A DNA stretch of 64,000 bases from Blastomyces gilchristii SLH14081 (lineage: Eukaryota; Ascomycota; Eurotiomycetes; Onygenales; Ajellomycetaceae): positions 94,643-158,642 of the forward strand of contig NW_003101661.1 of NCBI RefSeq assembly GCF_000003855.2, read 5' to 3'. Positions within the stretch are counted from its first letter, which is position 1, and every line of letters starts with the position of its first letter. This document shows positions 24,880-36,239 of the stretch, piece by piece. The notes under the pieces are model-generated. The model saw only the letters and a program-made list of their open reading frames with translations. It made no database searches and had not been told where the DNA came from. The translations under genes were made by a program, and so were the position numbers.

Positions 24880-25058
24880 ATTTTTTTTTTTTTTTTATTT
24901 TTTTCTTTTTCTTTTCTTTTTTTTTTTTCTTTCTCTTTCTTTCTCTTTTTTTCTTTCTCTTTCTTTTTCCTTTCTATTTTTTTTTTATTGTGATTTTTTC
25001 TTATTGTTGTTTTACTTTTTACTTTTTTGTTTTTTTTTTGTATTTTATATTTTTTTTA
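24880..25058. repeat. Long polypyrimidine (T-rich) tract
   Basis: About 180 bases almost entirely T with some C on the plus strand. The inverted counterpart in hAT-2 is the A-rich tract at 45507-45640. It lies between the right end of the element and the coding part. Confidence 0.9.
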
Positions 25059-25426
25059 ATTAAAATGATATCAATTATAATCTATGTTCAGAAAAGTAAT
25101 GATATTTGATAACACTTTCTGTTAAATTTTCAACAAATGAGCACTATGTTATGATATTATATAAGTGAGAAATGATTTCATGATCTCATTTAATGCCATT
25201 TTCAATAATAAGATCAGAATGAAAATGTGACTAAGAATTTAAATATATTCTTTATCTGAGACTAGATTTTTATTTGAAAAGTGAATCTGAGATCTTTAAT
25301 ATTTGAAATAACATGATTTGAGATCAATGTAATGAATACAAATCATGATCAGAAGTAATGCTTTTAGGCAACATGATAACTGTAAAGTTTGATTCTGGTC
25401 TCAGACACGGTCACACGGTTAGTCTA

Positions 25427-25889
25427 TTCATATCACACAGTCAGACTTGTAAGTTAATTTCAAATATAAACTTATAAAAGCTCTTATAGATTGTAATTCA
25501 GTAAGTAAATTTAAGTGATCACAGCTTAAGAAAGTTTCTTTTCAGTTCATAAGTGTCTCTGAAGATTATATCTAGAGACTCAGTTTAAAAGTGTTTATAG
25601 ATAGTAAGTATTTCTTATAGAAAAATAGCTTAATTCTGTGAGAGATACTTAAGAATGTTCTTTACTAAGATTGATTCATTCATAAGTTTAGAGAATTTCT
25701 CTGTCACAGATATAGAGAATAATATTCTGTAAGTAATTGATAAGTTCTCTGAGACTTCTTTTATAGAGATTATTCATAATTCAGATAACTGCTTCTGAGT
25801 GTCTGCAGTAGAGTTCACAGAGATTAAAGTATATAAGTTTCTAGTTATTTCAGTTATAACAGATGATTACTGACTGACAGAGCTTGAAA
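25427..25889 (-). pseudogene. gag: Gypsy-D gag N-terminal remnant
   Basis: Minus-strand frame running from the LTR toward the hAT insertion (SVTEKFSKLMNESILVK, FIFEINLQV) and continuing at 19588 after the hAT (KDEEAVIYTMTDLYYIK). No domain is recognised. Placement between LTR and protease suggests gag. Contains stops. Confidence 0.5.
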
Positions 25890-26147
25890 TGTAAGAATAA
25901 GTACTTACAGACAATTATTCAGATGTTTACAGCTTGATATACTATATACTATTAACTACTAAAAGTATTCACAGTAGAAAGATAAAATGTAGAGATTGAA
26001 TATATAATAGTATTTAAGCTAAGTTATGAATAGTAGTTATGAACTTCAGTCTATATAGTTGTGTGTAGTCAAGAGCTACTAACTCTAGTGATTATACAAG
26101 AGATAGAAATAGAGGTAGAGAATTCGTAAGAAGCGGGATTTCTTACA
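25890..26147 (-). repeat. 5' LTR of gypsy-D
   Basis: 258 bp. On the minus strand it starts TGTAAGAA and ends TTCTTACA, perfect inverted ends of the kind found on LTRs. A second TTCTTAC soon after the start (CCGCTTCTTACG) can pair with the first GTAAGAA as a small hairpin. It abuts MITE sequence at 26148, implying insertion of gypsy-D into a MITE. Confidence 0.72.
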
Positions 26148-26540
26148 GTCTCAGTGAGACTTACTGTCTACTCTTATCACATTTTTCAAATGAAATCATG
26201 ATTTTCACTTCTCAATATAAATTATTTTTATTGCTTTAAATGACTTTAAATCTTATTTAAGTGTTATCAAAAAGTGTTACTTTTTAAAAAATTAGAAATA
26301 GTCGAAAAAAATCTTAAAATGTCTAAAAATAGTAACTTTATGTCAAGAATGAGACTAAATGTAATCAAATGAAATCACTTTCTTATTTTTTCTAAGTCAT
26401 GATCTCATTTTGCAATCTAATATATAGTGACTTTGCATGTTTTTTTAATGATTAGTCTCAGCAGGATTCACATTAAGAAATGTATAAGATCAGATCAAAT
26501 GAGATTAAATGTGAAATTCATAGTTCTAACAGTCAGTCTA
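26148..26540 (-). mobile_element. hAT-type MITE, partial (copy 2)
   Basis: Last ~390 bp of a 506-bp MITE, starting in the GTCTCAGTGAGAC palindrome and ending GTCAGTCTA at 26540. The missing ~110 bp lie beyond the gypsy-D insertion and are not in the window. The MITE end meets gypsy-A LTR sequence at its fourth base, so the MITE had inserted in the very start of the A5 LTR. Confidence 0.8.
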
Positions 26541-26859
26541 AGCGGGCTACGTCTGATTGATAGACTATTTCATTACACTTCATAGATTCCTGCTGAAAGC
26601 TCCGATTCTCGGTCACTGATTCTCAGTCAAAGAACTCACAGAGTTTCTATTCTTTCATCTCAAGCTTCACTTTGTACATATATAGATATCTGCTCATTTC
26701 TCTTCTTTCATTCTGAAGCTTTATCTTATACACATATAAATATCTGCTCTGATCACTGATTCTCACACTTTCTCTTTTGTTTTCCTTTTCTAATGTTTTT
26801 CACTTTTATATTATAAGACTTATATATTATACTAATCTATTTGATGTAGACTTCTTACA
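26541..26859 (+). repeat. 5' LTR of gypsy-A (A5), first bases lost
   Basis: Matches the 3' LTR at 32044-32365 from its fourth base to the end (...CTTCTTACA). The first three bases are displaced by the MITE ending at 26540. Confidence 0.85.
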
Positions 26860-26889
26860 CTTGAAAAACATTCATTATCTTCTTATTAG

Positions 26890-27960
26890 AAATGATTACT
26901 TATTAAGAAGATATCTGAACATGTAATAATGTGTAAGAAATAGAGAAATGAACAATCAGATAAACAGACACTGAGTTTCTAGATAGAAGCTTACTCATCA
27001 GTTACTCTGATTTCACAATAAAAATCTCATAAGAAGAACAAGATCTCATAAGAGAATATTAGCAAAAGACCTGAGAGTTCTGATATCTTAGACATATGAA
27101 ATATTTATGCAATTACACTTCTTCTGATTTCATAGATATTATACATCTGATAAACAATATAGCTATGTTGACTGATAATATGAGAGAACTCTTGAACACA
27201 AGTATAGATGCAGTACTACAGGGACTTTAAGCAATGTTGAAATTACAACAATAACAGATAGTTGATATGCATGCAACTTAACAATGCTAATATGAAGAAA
27301 TTCAATGATTGTCTCAACAAGGACCCTCTGTACAGACAATTTCAACACTGACAGAATTGAATATAAACACAATACAAGCGCTGAAGAAACGCTTAGATGC
27401 TTCTGCATATTTCAATGCTTCCGACCTCACTCTCTACTCATACACCTTCGTCAAAGAATAATAATAATGCAGATGTCATGGATTGAGTAGACTCTAATGT
27501 CTATACACAAACAAGAGTCTCTGCTGTTCAAACAGGCTTCCGAGTTCCCAGAATCACTTCTGAAGAAGTCACTGATTAATGTCAACATGAAGTGTGCATC
27601 AACTGTAACTAATCAGAATACATTACTTTTAACTGCTAATCAGCCTACATGTCTTCTCACTCAAGAGAAAGATCAGTGTCTTCTTGCTCAAAGAATGAAT
27701 CAGTGTCTGTCTGCATCAATCACATTACATTAGAGAAAGATTTGAAAGATAACTATGAGAATGTTCTGATGAAACAGAGAAAAGATTAACTTCCATTCAA
27801 GTTCACAAGCAGGAGCTTGAAGAGATTCAATGACAACAATTTGAAGAAAAAATGACAATGAATGCAATTCTTGTATCTACTGTGATAGATAATATGTATA
27901 ATATGAAAGCTATAATGAACAGTGATCTATACTACTATACAATGATTAAATCTTTAGTTG
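26890..27960 (+). pseudogene. gag: Gypsy-A gag remnant with zinc knuckle (A5)
   Basis: Structural polyprotein remnant. A knuckle at 27595-27636 reads C-IN-C-N*SE-Y-ITFN-C: a CX2CX4HX4C motif whose His has become Tyr and one spacer codon TAA. Copy A4 (50350-50391) keeps the His but has lost the first Cys to Tyr, so together the copies show the original motif. Open frames at 27305-27490 and 27497-27733 belong to this region but in mixed frames. Confidence 0.72.
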
Positions 27961-30900
27961 TAAGATGTTATAATCTTCAGCATATTCTCTTATTAAAACT
28001 CTGACTTCTTACAGAATTTAATGACTCAAAAGACATTTGCACCTGTTACATAATGAAATTCAATATAGATGTTGAAGAACATCAACATAAAGATGCTTAT
28101 ATATATAAAGTTGATAATCTTGACTATAATCTTATAGTAGAACTTGTCTGACTATCTGAACAAGGCATCTTATTCAATGCTTGAAACAGGAGTTTGATAT
28201 TCTCTAATAATGATCAAGTTCATGAGAATGACATTCACAAGACTATGAACCTGATATAGATCTTTGTCAACACTTATAAAATGCTTTAAAAGAACTTCTG
28301 ATGAAGTCACTGACAGAGTTAACAGTGAGATTATGAGACAATCTACTTCATCAGTCTGACTGATATTAAAAAAGTTCTAGAAAAGTTATCTCACATTATA
28401 ATAACAGATTCTCATATAAAACTCTCTTAATAATATTATGAATATCTAGATATCTGCTGATAAGATAATAATGCTACAAATCTATCTCTCTTACAAGGCT
28501 CAGAAGTAAATCACAGTATTAAGTTAGAAAAGAAGAATAATAAAAACTATGAATTATTATACAACTCTCTTTATAATATGTTCTGAGATGAACTTCTTCT
28601 TCTTTGAAAGACACTTAATAATCTGTTAAATAAAGAATTTATATATATTGATAACTCTTCTGTCATCACTTCTATTCTCTTTGCAAAGCCATCAGATGAG
28701 AGACTCTGATTCTGTGTGAACTATTAAGAATTGAACAGATTAATCAAGAAAAACTGCTATCTCTTATCTCTTATCAATGAAACTCTAGCTCATATTAAAT
28801 AAGCTCAATAATTTATAAAACTAGATATTATCACTGCTTTTTATAAGATCTGTATCACTGAAGAAGATAAGTGACTTACAGCATTTTAAACATAATATAA
28901 TCTTTTTGAATGAGTAGTCACACTCTTTGAATTAACTAATCCTCTCAGTATATTTCAGAAGTATATTAACTGAGCACTTCAAGGTTTTGTCAATGAGTTT
29001 GTATCTGAATATTTTGATGACATTCTCATCTTCATCAATGAATTCAGAAAGAAATATCAGAAATATGTGTGAAGAGTATTATAATAATTATAAAAAGCAG
29101 AACTATCAATAGATATTGATAAGTGTGATTTCAAAGTCAAGAGTATAAAATATCTAGATTTTATCATAGAAGCTGATAAGAGAATTTAAATAAATTGTGA
29201 GAAGATCTCTGTCATTCTTGAATGAGAAGCTTCACATATCATGAAAGATATACAAAGCTTCATCAAATTTACTAACTTCTATCAGTGATATATACAGAAT
29301 TTCTCAGATATTACTAGATCACTTATAGAACTCACTAAGAAGAACTCAGTATTTCAATGATTAGCAGACATCAAAGTTATATTCATACAGATAAAGAAGA
29401 TATTCATTAATATCTCTCTACTGATAATATTGAATTCTGATTATAAGAGAGTTATTGAAGCTGATTTCTCTGACTATGTCATAGAAGAAGCTATATTGTA
29501 ATATAATAATAAAGATGTCTTATATTTATATATCTTCATGTTTAAGAAACTAAGTCTTACTGAATGCAATTATAAGATCTATGATAAGAAACTTATCACA
29601 ATTGTACACTATCTAGAAGAATGAGACTCTGAACTTCAAAGTGTCTTTAAATTTGAGATAATCATAGATCATAAGAATCTCAAACATTTCACAATTATCT
29701 ATAAGCTTATTAAATATCAGACACAATGATCTGAGTTCTTAAGCTGTTTTCATTTCATAATACACTACTGTTCTGGCAGTCAGAACTTAATGACAGATGC
29801 TCTCTTATAATAAGAGTAAGATATATCATCTGATGTAACAGACACTTACTGAATAAACTAAGAGCATCAGCTCTTAGATCTGAAAATACTAGTTGATTAT
29901 AATGAGATAACTCATGACACTATACATACTTCACTGATTAGAACACTCCCTCTCTGAACTGTCACTGATACTGATACTGATACTGATATTAATACTGACA
30001 CAGATATCTCAACTTCTTCTGAATCTACACTGAATGAACTGTGATATATAATAGCTCAAACTGATAAACTTCTTCAAGTACTCACTGAAGCAGTATATTA
30101 AGAAGCACTCTAATTCTCTTCAGAACTATGTATAAGAACAGACATCTCAGAATACTCAATCAATGATAATAACACTTTGCAATTTCATAAATAATACTGA
30201 GTCTCTTATTCTGAACCTCTACACATCTGAATAATGTCAGAGATACATAATTTGTATATAATCAGTCATTCAGATTATGAACAACTGTATTAAATAATCT
30301 CTCAAGAATTCTACTAGTCTGAGATATTAAACAGTATCAGATCCTTGGTCTGAAACTGTAATCATTGTTTCTCTATTACTTTATAAAAGAATTATAGAAA
30401 AGATCCGCTGAAATCACTCAATATCTCTGATAAAATCTGATAAGATGTAGTAATTAACTGCACTGTCAATCTCTCTGAGAGTAAGAATTGTAGAAATATT
30501 CTGATTATTATTAACTGATTGAGTAAAGATATAATATTAAAATCTTATAATAAGATGAATACTGAATAAGTCACTGAAGTCTTTCTACAGAGCTTATTCT
30601 ATTGAATATATAAATTGCTGAGATCTATAGTATCAGATCAGAGCTGTTAATTTATAAGCACTCTCTGAATAAGAATCTGTTAAGTTCTTAAGATCACACA
30701 CTGTCTGTGAACTGCTTATTACTATGAGAGTAATAATGTATTAGAACAGATAATTCAGACTGTAAAGAATTATCTTTATAAGTTCTGTAATTATATATAA
30801 GATGATTGATATGATCTTCTTCTATATATAGAGATTGTTATCAATGACTGAAATACTGTTTCAACAGATATAAGCTCATTATTTCCTACACACAGTTATT

Positions 30901-31960
30901 ATATGAAGATGTTGAATCTTCTAGAGATCATATATTTCACACTGAATTCTCACAGTCTGATTCAGATTACTGATAATATAGTAATAAAGCTCTCAGATAT
31001 CTGCAACTGAGCAGAGGCCTTCATAACAAGTACTAAACAAGATTAAGAAAATTAAATCAATGTTTACTAAGACTAGACTGGCCGCCGGGACCATGAATTT
31101 CACATTTGGTCCCATTTGGTCTGGTCCCATACATTTCTTGGCGTGAATCCCGCTGGGACTGGCTATCAAAAAAACATGTAAAGTGACTATATATCAGATC
31201 TTAAAATGGAACCATGACTTGAAAAAAATGAGAAAGTGGTCTCATTTGGTCCCATTTAGTCCCATTCTTGACATAAAGTTACTATTTTTAGACATTTTAA
31301 GGTTTTTTTTAGACTATTTTTAATTTTTTAAAAAGTAACACTTTTTGATAATGCTTAAATGAGATTTAAAGTCATTTAAAGGAATAAAAATAATTTAAAT
31401 TGAGAAGTGGAAATCATGGTCCCATTTGAAAAATGTGACAAGAGTAGACAGTAAGTCCCACTGGGACAGTATGAGACTACTATCTAATGTTAAAACCGTG
31501 TAATGGGATCAGTCGAATTGATAATGAGACTATCAAAAAATCTGGTCCTGGTCCCAGACACGGTCACACGGTCAGTCTAACTAAGACTTTACTGAGTAAT
31601 ATAAGATAGAAGATCTGATGTGATTGAATCTTAAGAATATACAGATTACATACTCATCTTATATACTGAATTATTATTATATCAAGTATAAAGTGATAGA
31701 AGTTCTAGACAGTCATAACTATTATCTTAACACATTATCAGAGATTTATAATGTCTTTTATACAAGCTTACTTCACTGTATTACTATCAATTCATTCTCT
31801 TCTCAACTGATCTTCAACTGACAGCTGTCAGAGATCATAGAAGAATATAATAAACTTAAATAAAAGATTGAAGATATTCTTAATAAGAGATTCTCCAGCC
31901 GTGGTTAATAATGTCTTGTGAAATGAGTCAGCTATAATCATCTGATCTGAACTTCAAGCT
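27961..31960 (+). pseudogene. pol: Gypsy-A pol remnant with chromodomain (A5)
   Basis: Protease-like region at about 27970-28230 (LDYNLIVELV resembles the GHYPIVLGLPW block that ends fungal gypsy proteases). RT at about 28560-29170, with the catalytic YFDD box intact at 29010-29021. RNase H at about 29330-29810. Integrase at about 30280-31060, with IVSDQSCQF-like and TAYYYESNN-like blocks corresponding to SDRGxQF and TAYHPQTDG. Chromodomain at about 31820-31960, beyond the MITE. Stops throughout; TGA is common at expected Trp positions such as the chromodomain KW. Confidence 0.8.
31074..31579 (+). mobile_element. hAT-type MITE, 506 bp (copy 3)
   Basis: Starts TAGACTGGCCGCCGGGACC and ends CACGGTCAGTCTA, flanked by a perfect 8-bp duplication ACTAAGAC (31066-31073, 31580-31587). 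One of the least mutated copies: it keeps GGTCCCATTTGG, GTCCCACTGGGAC and CTGGTCCTGGTCCC. Inserted in A5 between integrase and chromodomain. Confidence 0.92.
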
Positions 31961-32043
31961 CTGTATTATCTGAGACAGCAGCTCTTGACTGATGAGAACT
32001 ACATACTCACAACTCTATATCACTTCTAAAAAGAAGAGACTAA

Positions 32044-32365
32044 TGTAGCAGGCTATATCTGATTAATAGACTATTTCATTACACTTCATAGATTTCTGTT
32101 GAAAGCTCTGATTCTCAATCACTGATTCTCAGCTGAAGAACTCATGAAGTTTCTATTCTTTTACTCTGAGCTTCACTTCATACACATATAGATATTTGCT
32201 CATTTCTATTCTTTCACTCCGAAGCTTCATCTCATATATGTATAAATATCCGCTTCAATCACTGATTCTCACACTTTCTCTTTTGTTTTCCTTTTCTACC
32301 ATTTTTCACTTTTGTATTATAAGACCTATATATTATACTGATCTATTCAGCGTAGACCTCTTACA
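32044..32365 (+). repeat. 3' LTR of gypsy-A (A5)
   Basis: 322 bp, TGTAGCAGG...CTCTTACA, preceded by the chromodomain end. Confidence 0.87.
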
Positions 32366-33187
32366 ACTTGATTCTCCTAATCTTGTTTAGCACTTATCAT
32401 GAAGACCTCTGCTCAGTCACAGACATCTCAGAGCTTTATTACTATATTATTAACAATCTGAATTAAGCTGCAGAGATTCAGTGTGAAATGTGTAATCTCT
32501 AGAAGGTTCAACATCTTTATATGATAACTGTGTATAAGAAAGAACAGACTTACACCTGTTGAGACAGTATCTCAGTCATTGATAATAATCTCTATATATA
32601 GAAGAAGATCATGTCAATCATCTTATAAGTAATTATAGAACTTATGAAGATAATTCTTTACAGTCTGAATTATTCATTCTGATGTATTATCAGTCTCAGA
32701 GTGATAAGCAGTTAATAAACAGTGAGTAATGTTAAGAAATTGACAGATTCTTGTTCAGAGAGTACTCATAAATTAACAGTCTTAATCAGATACTATAGAT
32801 CTTAGTAATTCATGTATTCAATAGAATAAGCTCTGTAAGAAGACTTTAGTGACTTGTTCAGTGTTCATCTTATTACAAGTTTTCAGTATTATATCTTTAC
32901 TCAGTTAATTAATAATAATCAGAGTATTCTTGCAATTCTTACTCTTAGAGAGATTAACAGTGAAGTTAATAATCACATCTCATCAGATTCTATCAGAGAC
33001 ATTGAGTGATTTCAGTAGTTCTTTTCTACAGTTTGTTTATAAGATGATAGAAGAATAATAGTTGCTGTTTCAGATAAAATATCTAATACTGTTGAAAATC
33101 TCAGGTCAGTAGAACTCTTGAGAGATTATTTAATATAGTTACTCACAATCTGAATAACTGATTATATATAAATTATACATCTTTTAT
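32366..33187 (-). pseudogene. pol: Gypsy-A integrase remnant (A3)
   Basis: Minus-strand text is collinear with 54000-54740 of A4 and 30260-31060 of A5, covering most of the integrase core. No open frame of length survives. Plus-strand readings such as one starting at 32399 are antisense noise. Confidence 0.7.
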
Positions 33188-34095
33188 TAGACTGACTGTG
33201 TGACTGTGTCTGAGATCAGAATCAGAATATTTGATGATCTTATTATCAATTTAACTGATCTCATTACATGGTTTTAAGATTAGATAGTATTATTATTATT
33301 ATTATTATTCTTCCATTATACTCATATGCAAGCGGAGCTTATAATGAGTCCTTGCGTGATGTTAAATACAGGTCAAGTGTTGATTATACAGGAGGAAATA
33401 CAGGTGTTGAGACCATGTCAAGATAACAAGAACATAGGAAATACAAAGAAGTGACAATTAAATACTTCCGATAATAACTTCCCATTCCAGAAACATAGAG
33501 CGCATTTTTTTTTTTTTTTGTTGAAGCGATTTGTACACCTCTGTATTTACTAGAAATCTGAGGTGCTTGAGTTCCGAATTTAATGTATTCTCTGCGGGTT
33601 TCGAACCCACACGCCTTGATTTCCCACATCAAGGCGCTATCAGGTGGCCGCATTAATCATTCTTCGGCCACCGGGGCAAGATTAGATAGTAGTTTCATAC
33701 TGTTTCAGTGAGACTTACTGTCTACTCTTATGACATTTTTCAAATGAGATCATGATTTTCACTTCTCAATTTAAATTCTTTTTATTGCTTTAAATGACTT
33801 TAAATCTCATTTGAGTGTTATCAAAAAGTGTTACTTTTTAAAAAATTAAAAATAGTCTAAAGAAAACCTTAAAATGTCTAAAAATAGTAACTTTACACTA
33901 AGAATGAGACTAAATGAGATTAAATGAGATCACTTTCTTATTTTTTCTAAGTCATGATCTCATTTTGAGATCTGATAAATAGTCACTTTGCATGTTTTTT
34001 TAATAATTAGTCCCAGCGGGATTCACGCTAAGAAATGTATGAGATCAGATCAAATGAAACTAAACATGAAATTCATAATCTCAGTGACTAGTCTA
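33188..34095 (-). mobile_element. hAT-type MITE (copy 4) interrupted by a SINE
   Basis: MITE of about 505 bp plus a 389-bp SINE and its 14-bp duplication. Flanks TCTTTTAT and TCTCTTGT are an 8-bp duplication that has diverged by two transitions. The left end is heavily mutated (ACTGTGTGACTGTGTCTGAG where better copies read ACCGTGTGACCGTGTCTGGG). Confidence 0.88.
33290..33678 (-). mobile_element. tRNA-derived SINE (copy 1)
   Basis: Short interspersed element, about 389 bp, minus strand, flanked by a perfect 14-bp target duplication AAGATTAGATAGTA (33276-33289, 33679-33692), as made by LINE-type target-primed integration. The 5' end (33678 leftward) is tRNA-like: box B GGTTCGAAACC complement at 33597-33607, and a box A at about 33660-33672 disrupted by three extra bases relative to copy 2. 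The 3' end is (AAT)n. It is GC-richer than the DNA around it and differs from copy 2 by several GG/CC/CG transitions. It also has a 12-base T run absent from copy 2. Confidence 0.88.
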
Positions 34096-34103
34096 TCTCT
34101 TGT

Positions 34104-35975
34104 ATTATTCTGATGTGTAAGAGTTAAGACTGAGAGACTTAATATTATTCACAGAATCACAGAGTATTATTATTATTAATTGAACATTGTGAGATGTCAG
34201 TCTTTATACATAGTTCTGAAGAGAATTAAGAAGCTTCTTATTATACTACTTCAGTGAGAGTCTGAAGAAGTTCATCAGTTTAAGCTATTATATATCACAG
34301 TTCTTTCAGTAAAGATTTGAGAGTTATCAGAATATCAGTTACAGTTCTAATCAGAGAAGCATGTATAGTATCATGAGTTATTTCATCATAATTAACTAGT
34401 ATTTTCAGATTCAAGAGCTGATACTCTCAGTTCATTCAGCAGGTGTCTGTTACATCAGAAGATATATTCTACTCTTATTATAAGAGAGTATTCATCATTG
34501 AGTTCTGACTGTTAAAGTGACAGTGTATTATGAAATGAAAATAACTTAATATCTCAGATTATCACATCTGTTATTCAGTAAGCTTATAAGTAATTATGAA
34601 ATGCTTGAGATTCTTATAATCTGTGATTATCTCAAATTTGAAGACACTTCAGAGTTTGAAGTCTGATTCTTCTAAACAGTGTATTATTATAAGAAGTTTC
34701 TTATCATAGATCTTATAATTGCACTCAGCAGAACTTAATTTCTTAGATATGAAGATGTATAATTGTAAGATATCTTTATCATTATATTACAATATAGCTT
34801 CTTTAATAACATAGTCAGGGAAGTCAGCTTCAACAACTGTTTCACAGTCAGAATCAAATATCATTAGTAGAGAGATATTAATCAACATCTTCTTTATCTA
34901 TATAAATGCAGCTTCAGTATCTGCTGATTATTAAAATACTGAGTTCTTCTTAGTAAGTTCTGTAAGTAATCTGATAATATCTGAGAAGTTTTGTATAAAT
35001 TATCAATAGAAGTTAGTAAATTCAATGAAGCTTTATACATCTTTTACAGTGTATAAAGCTTCTCATTCAAGAATAGCAGTGATCTTCTCAGAATTTATTC
35101 AGATCTTCTTATCAACTTCTATGATAAAATCTAGATATTTTATACTCTTCACTTTAAAATTATACTTGTCTATATCTATCAGTAGTTCTGCTTCTTGTAG
35201 TTATTATAATACTCTTTATACATATTCTTGATATTCTTTTCTGAACTTATCAGTAAAGATAAAAATATCATTGAGATAAGCAGATACAAACTTATCAAGA
35301 AAAGATCAGAGTGCTTAGTTAATATACTTCTGAAATATACTGAAAGCATTGATCAATTCAAAAGATGTGACTACTTATTCAAAGAGATAATATTATGTTC
35401 AGAATGCTGTAAGTCACTCATCTTCTTCAGTAATATAAATCTTATAAAAGACAGTGATAATATCTAACTTTGTAAATCATTGAGCTTATCTAATACATGT
35501 CAGAGTTTCATTGATAAGAGATAAAGAATAATAATCTTTCTTTATCAATCTACTCAGTTCTTGATATTTCACATAGAATCAGAGTTCTCTGTCTGATTTC
35601 TTCATAAAGAGAATAGAAGCTGCAGTGAAGAAGTTGCTAATATATATAAATTGTTTGGTTAACAGATTATTGAGTGTCTTTCAAAGAAGAAGAAGTTCAT
35701 CTTGAAATATATTATAAAGAAGATCTCACAGTAATTCACAGTCTTTATCATTCTTCTTTTTCAGCTTGATACTGTGATCTACTTCTAAGTCTTGTAAGAG
35801 AGGTAGATTTATAACATTGTCTTGTTAGAAGACATATAGATATTCATAATATTATTAAGAAAGTGTTGTATGAGAATCTGTTATTATAACATAGAATAAC
35901 TTTTCTAGAACTTTTTTAATATTAGTCAGACTAGCAGAGTAAATTGCTATATAATTTTATTATCAGTGACTCTGT
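34104..35975 (-). pseudogene. pol: Gypsy-A protease end, RT and RNase H remnant (A3)
   Basis: Minus-strand reading is collinear with 51570-53390 of A4. RT at about 35720-35130 and RNase H at about 34970-34440. Plus-strand frames at 35025-35231 and 35228-35467 are shadows of this region. Confidence 0.75.
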
Positions 35976-36151
35976 TGTGATTCAAAGGTTGCTTAAGCCA
36001 GCGTACGATTACAGGCGTACGCCGGCTTCTTATATATTGTAATATTGTACACTAAATTAATTAGTGGCCGCTATGGCCCTCTTTACACTTGTAAGCTAGT
36101 TCAGAAGTGGCCGTGTTATTATCCAACAGTCATATGTTCTTCTGAACCACA
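35976..36151 (-). repeat. 3' LTR of gypsy-B (B2)
   Basis: 176 bp with TGTG/CACA ends. It contains a hairpin AAGCCAGCGTACG / GCGTACGCCGGCTT at about 35995-36028, which is better paired than most of the element and may act in RNA processing or packaging. Confidence 0.9.
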
Positions 36152-36239
36152 TCCTCTCCCACCAGATTCGGTCACACTCATGTGACCATGTTATATATTC
36201 TAGCTTCATGCAGATTAGCTCGCCACTAGCATTTCACAA

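Larger units (their letters stand above)
19589..25426 (-). mobile_element. Full-size hAT transposon (hAT-1), 5838 bp
   Basis: DNA transposon bounded by TAGACTGGCCG on the left and its near-inverse CGGTTAGTCTA on the right, flanked by a perfect 8-bp duplication TTCATATC (19581-19588, 25427-25434). An 8-bp duplication is the hAT hallmark, and the coding remnants are those of a hAT transposase. The first ~100 bp and last ~35 bp match the 506-bp MITEs. It is inserted in gypsy-D gag. It probably supplied transposase to the MITEs before it was mutated. Confidence 0.88.
11858..26147 (-). mobile_element. Gypsy-D on the minus strand, split by pogo, MITE and hAT
   Basis: One gypsy element read from 26147 leftward, in five pieces: 5' LTR 25890-26147, early gag 25427-25889, gag 19484-19588, gag/protease/RT 17122-18977, and RNase H 11858-12457. 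The pieces rejoin in frame across the pogo element (RT box at about 17235, then connection and RNase H at 12457). They rejoin across the 19589-25426 hAT, whose 8-bp target duplication TTCATATC is exact. Integrase and 3' LTR are missing. It appears to have inserted into the MITE remnant starting at 26148. Confidence 0.8.
26860..32043 (+). mobile_element. Gypsy-A copy A5, internal region
   Basis: Complete internal region of a chromodomain-bearing gypsy element, with one 506-bp MITE at 31074-31579 between integrase and chromodomain. The native element, LTR to LTR, is about 5.3 kb. The 3' LTR abuts gypsy-A copy A3 (minus strand) at 32366, so A5 probably inserted into A3. Confidence 0.87.

Noticed and set aside
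25440..25530. A protease-like plus-strand reading (LIKALIDCNS)
   Set aside because: The surrounding gypsy-D is on the minus strand, where the frame continues across the hAT insertion. The plus-strand match is short and broken.
32399..32650. A plus-strand gag-like frame after the A5 LTR
   Set aside because: The reverse complement is clearly gypsy-A integrase of copy A3, so the plus-strand reading is noise.
33580..33678. A tRNA gene on the minus strand (and likewise 60340-60414)
   Set aside because: Boxes A and B are present, but the acceptor stem is not closed and the unit continues into a ~300-base body with an AAT tail and target duplications, so it is a SINE.
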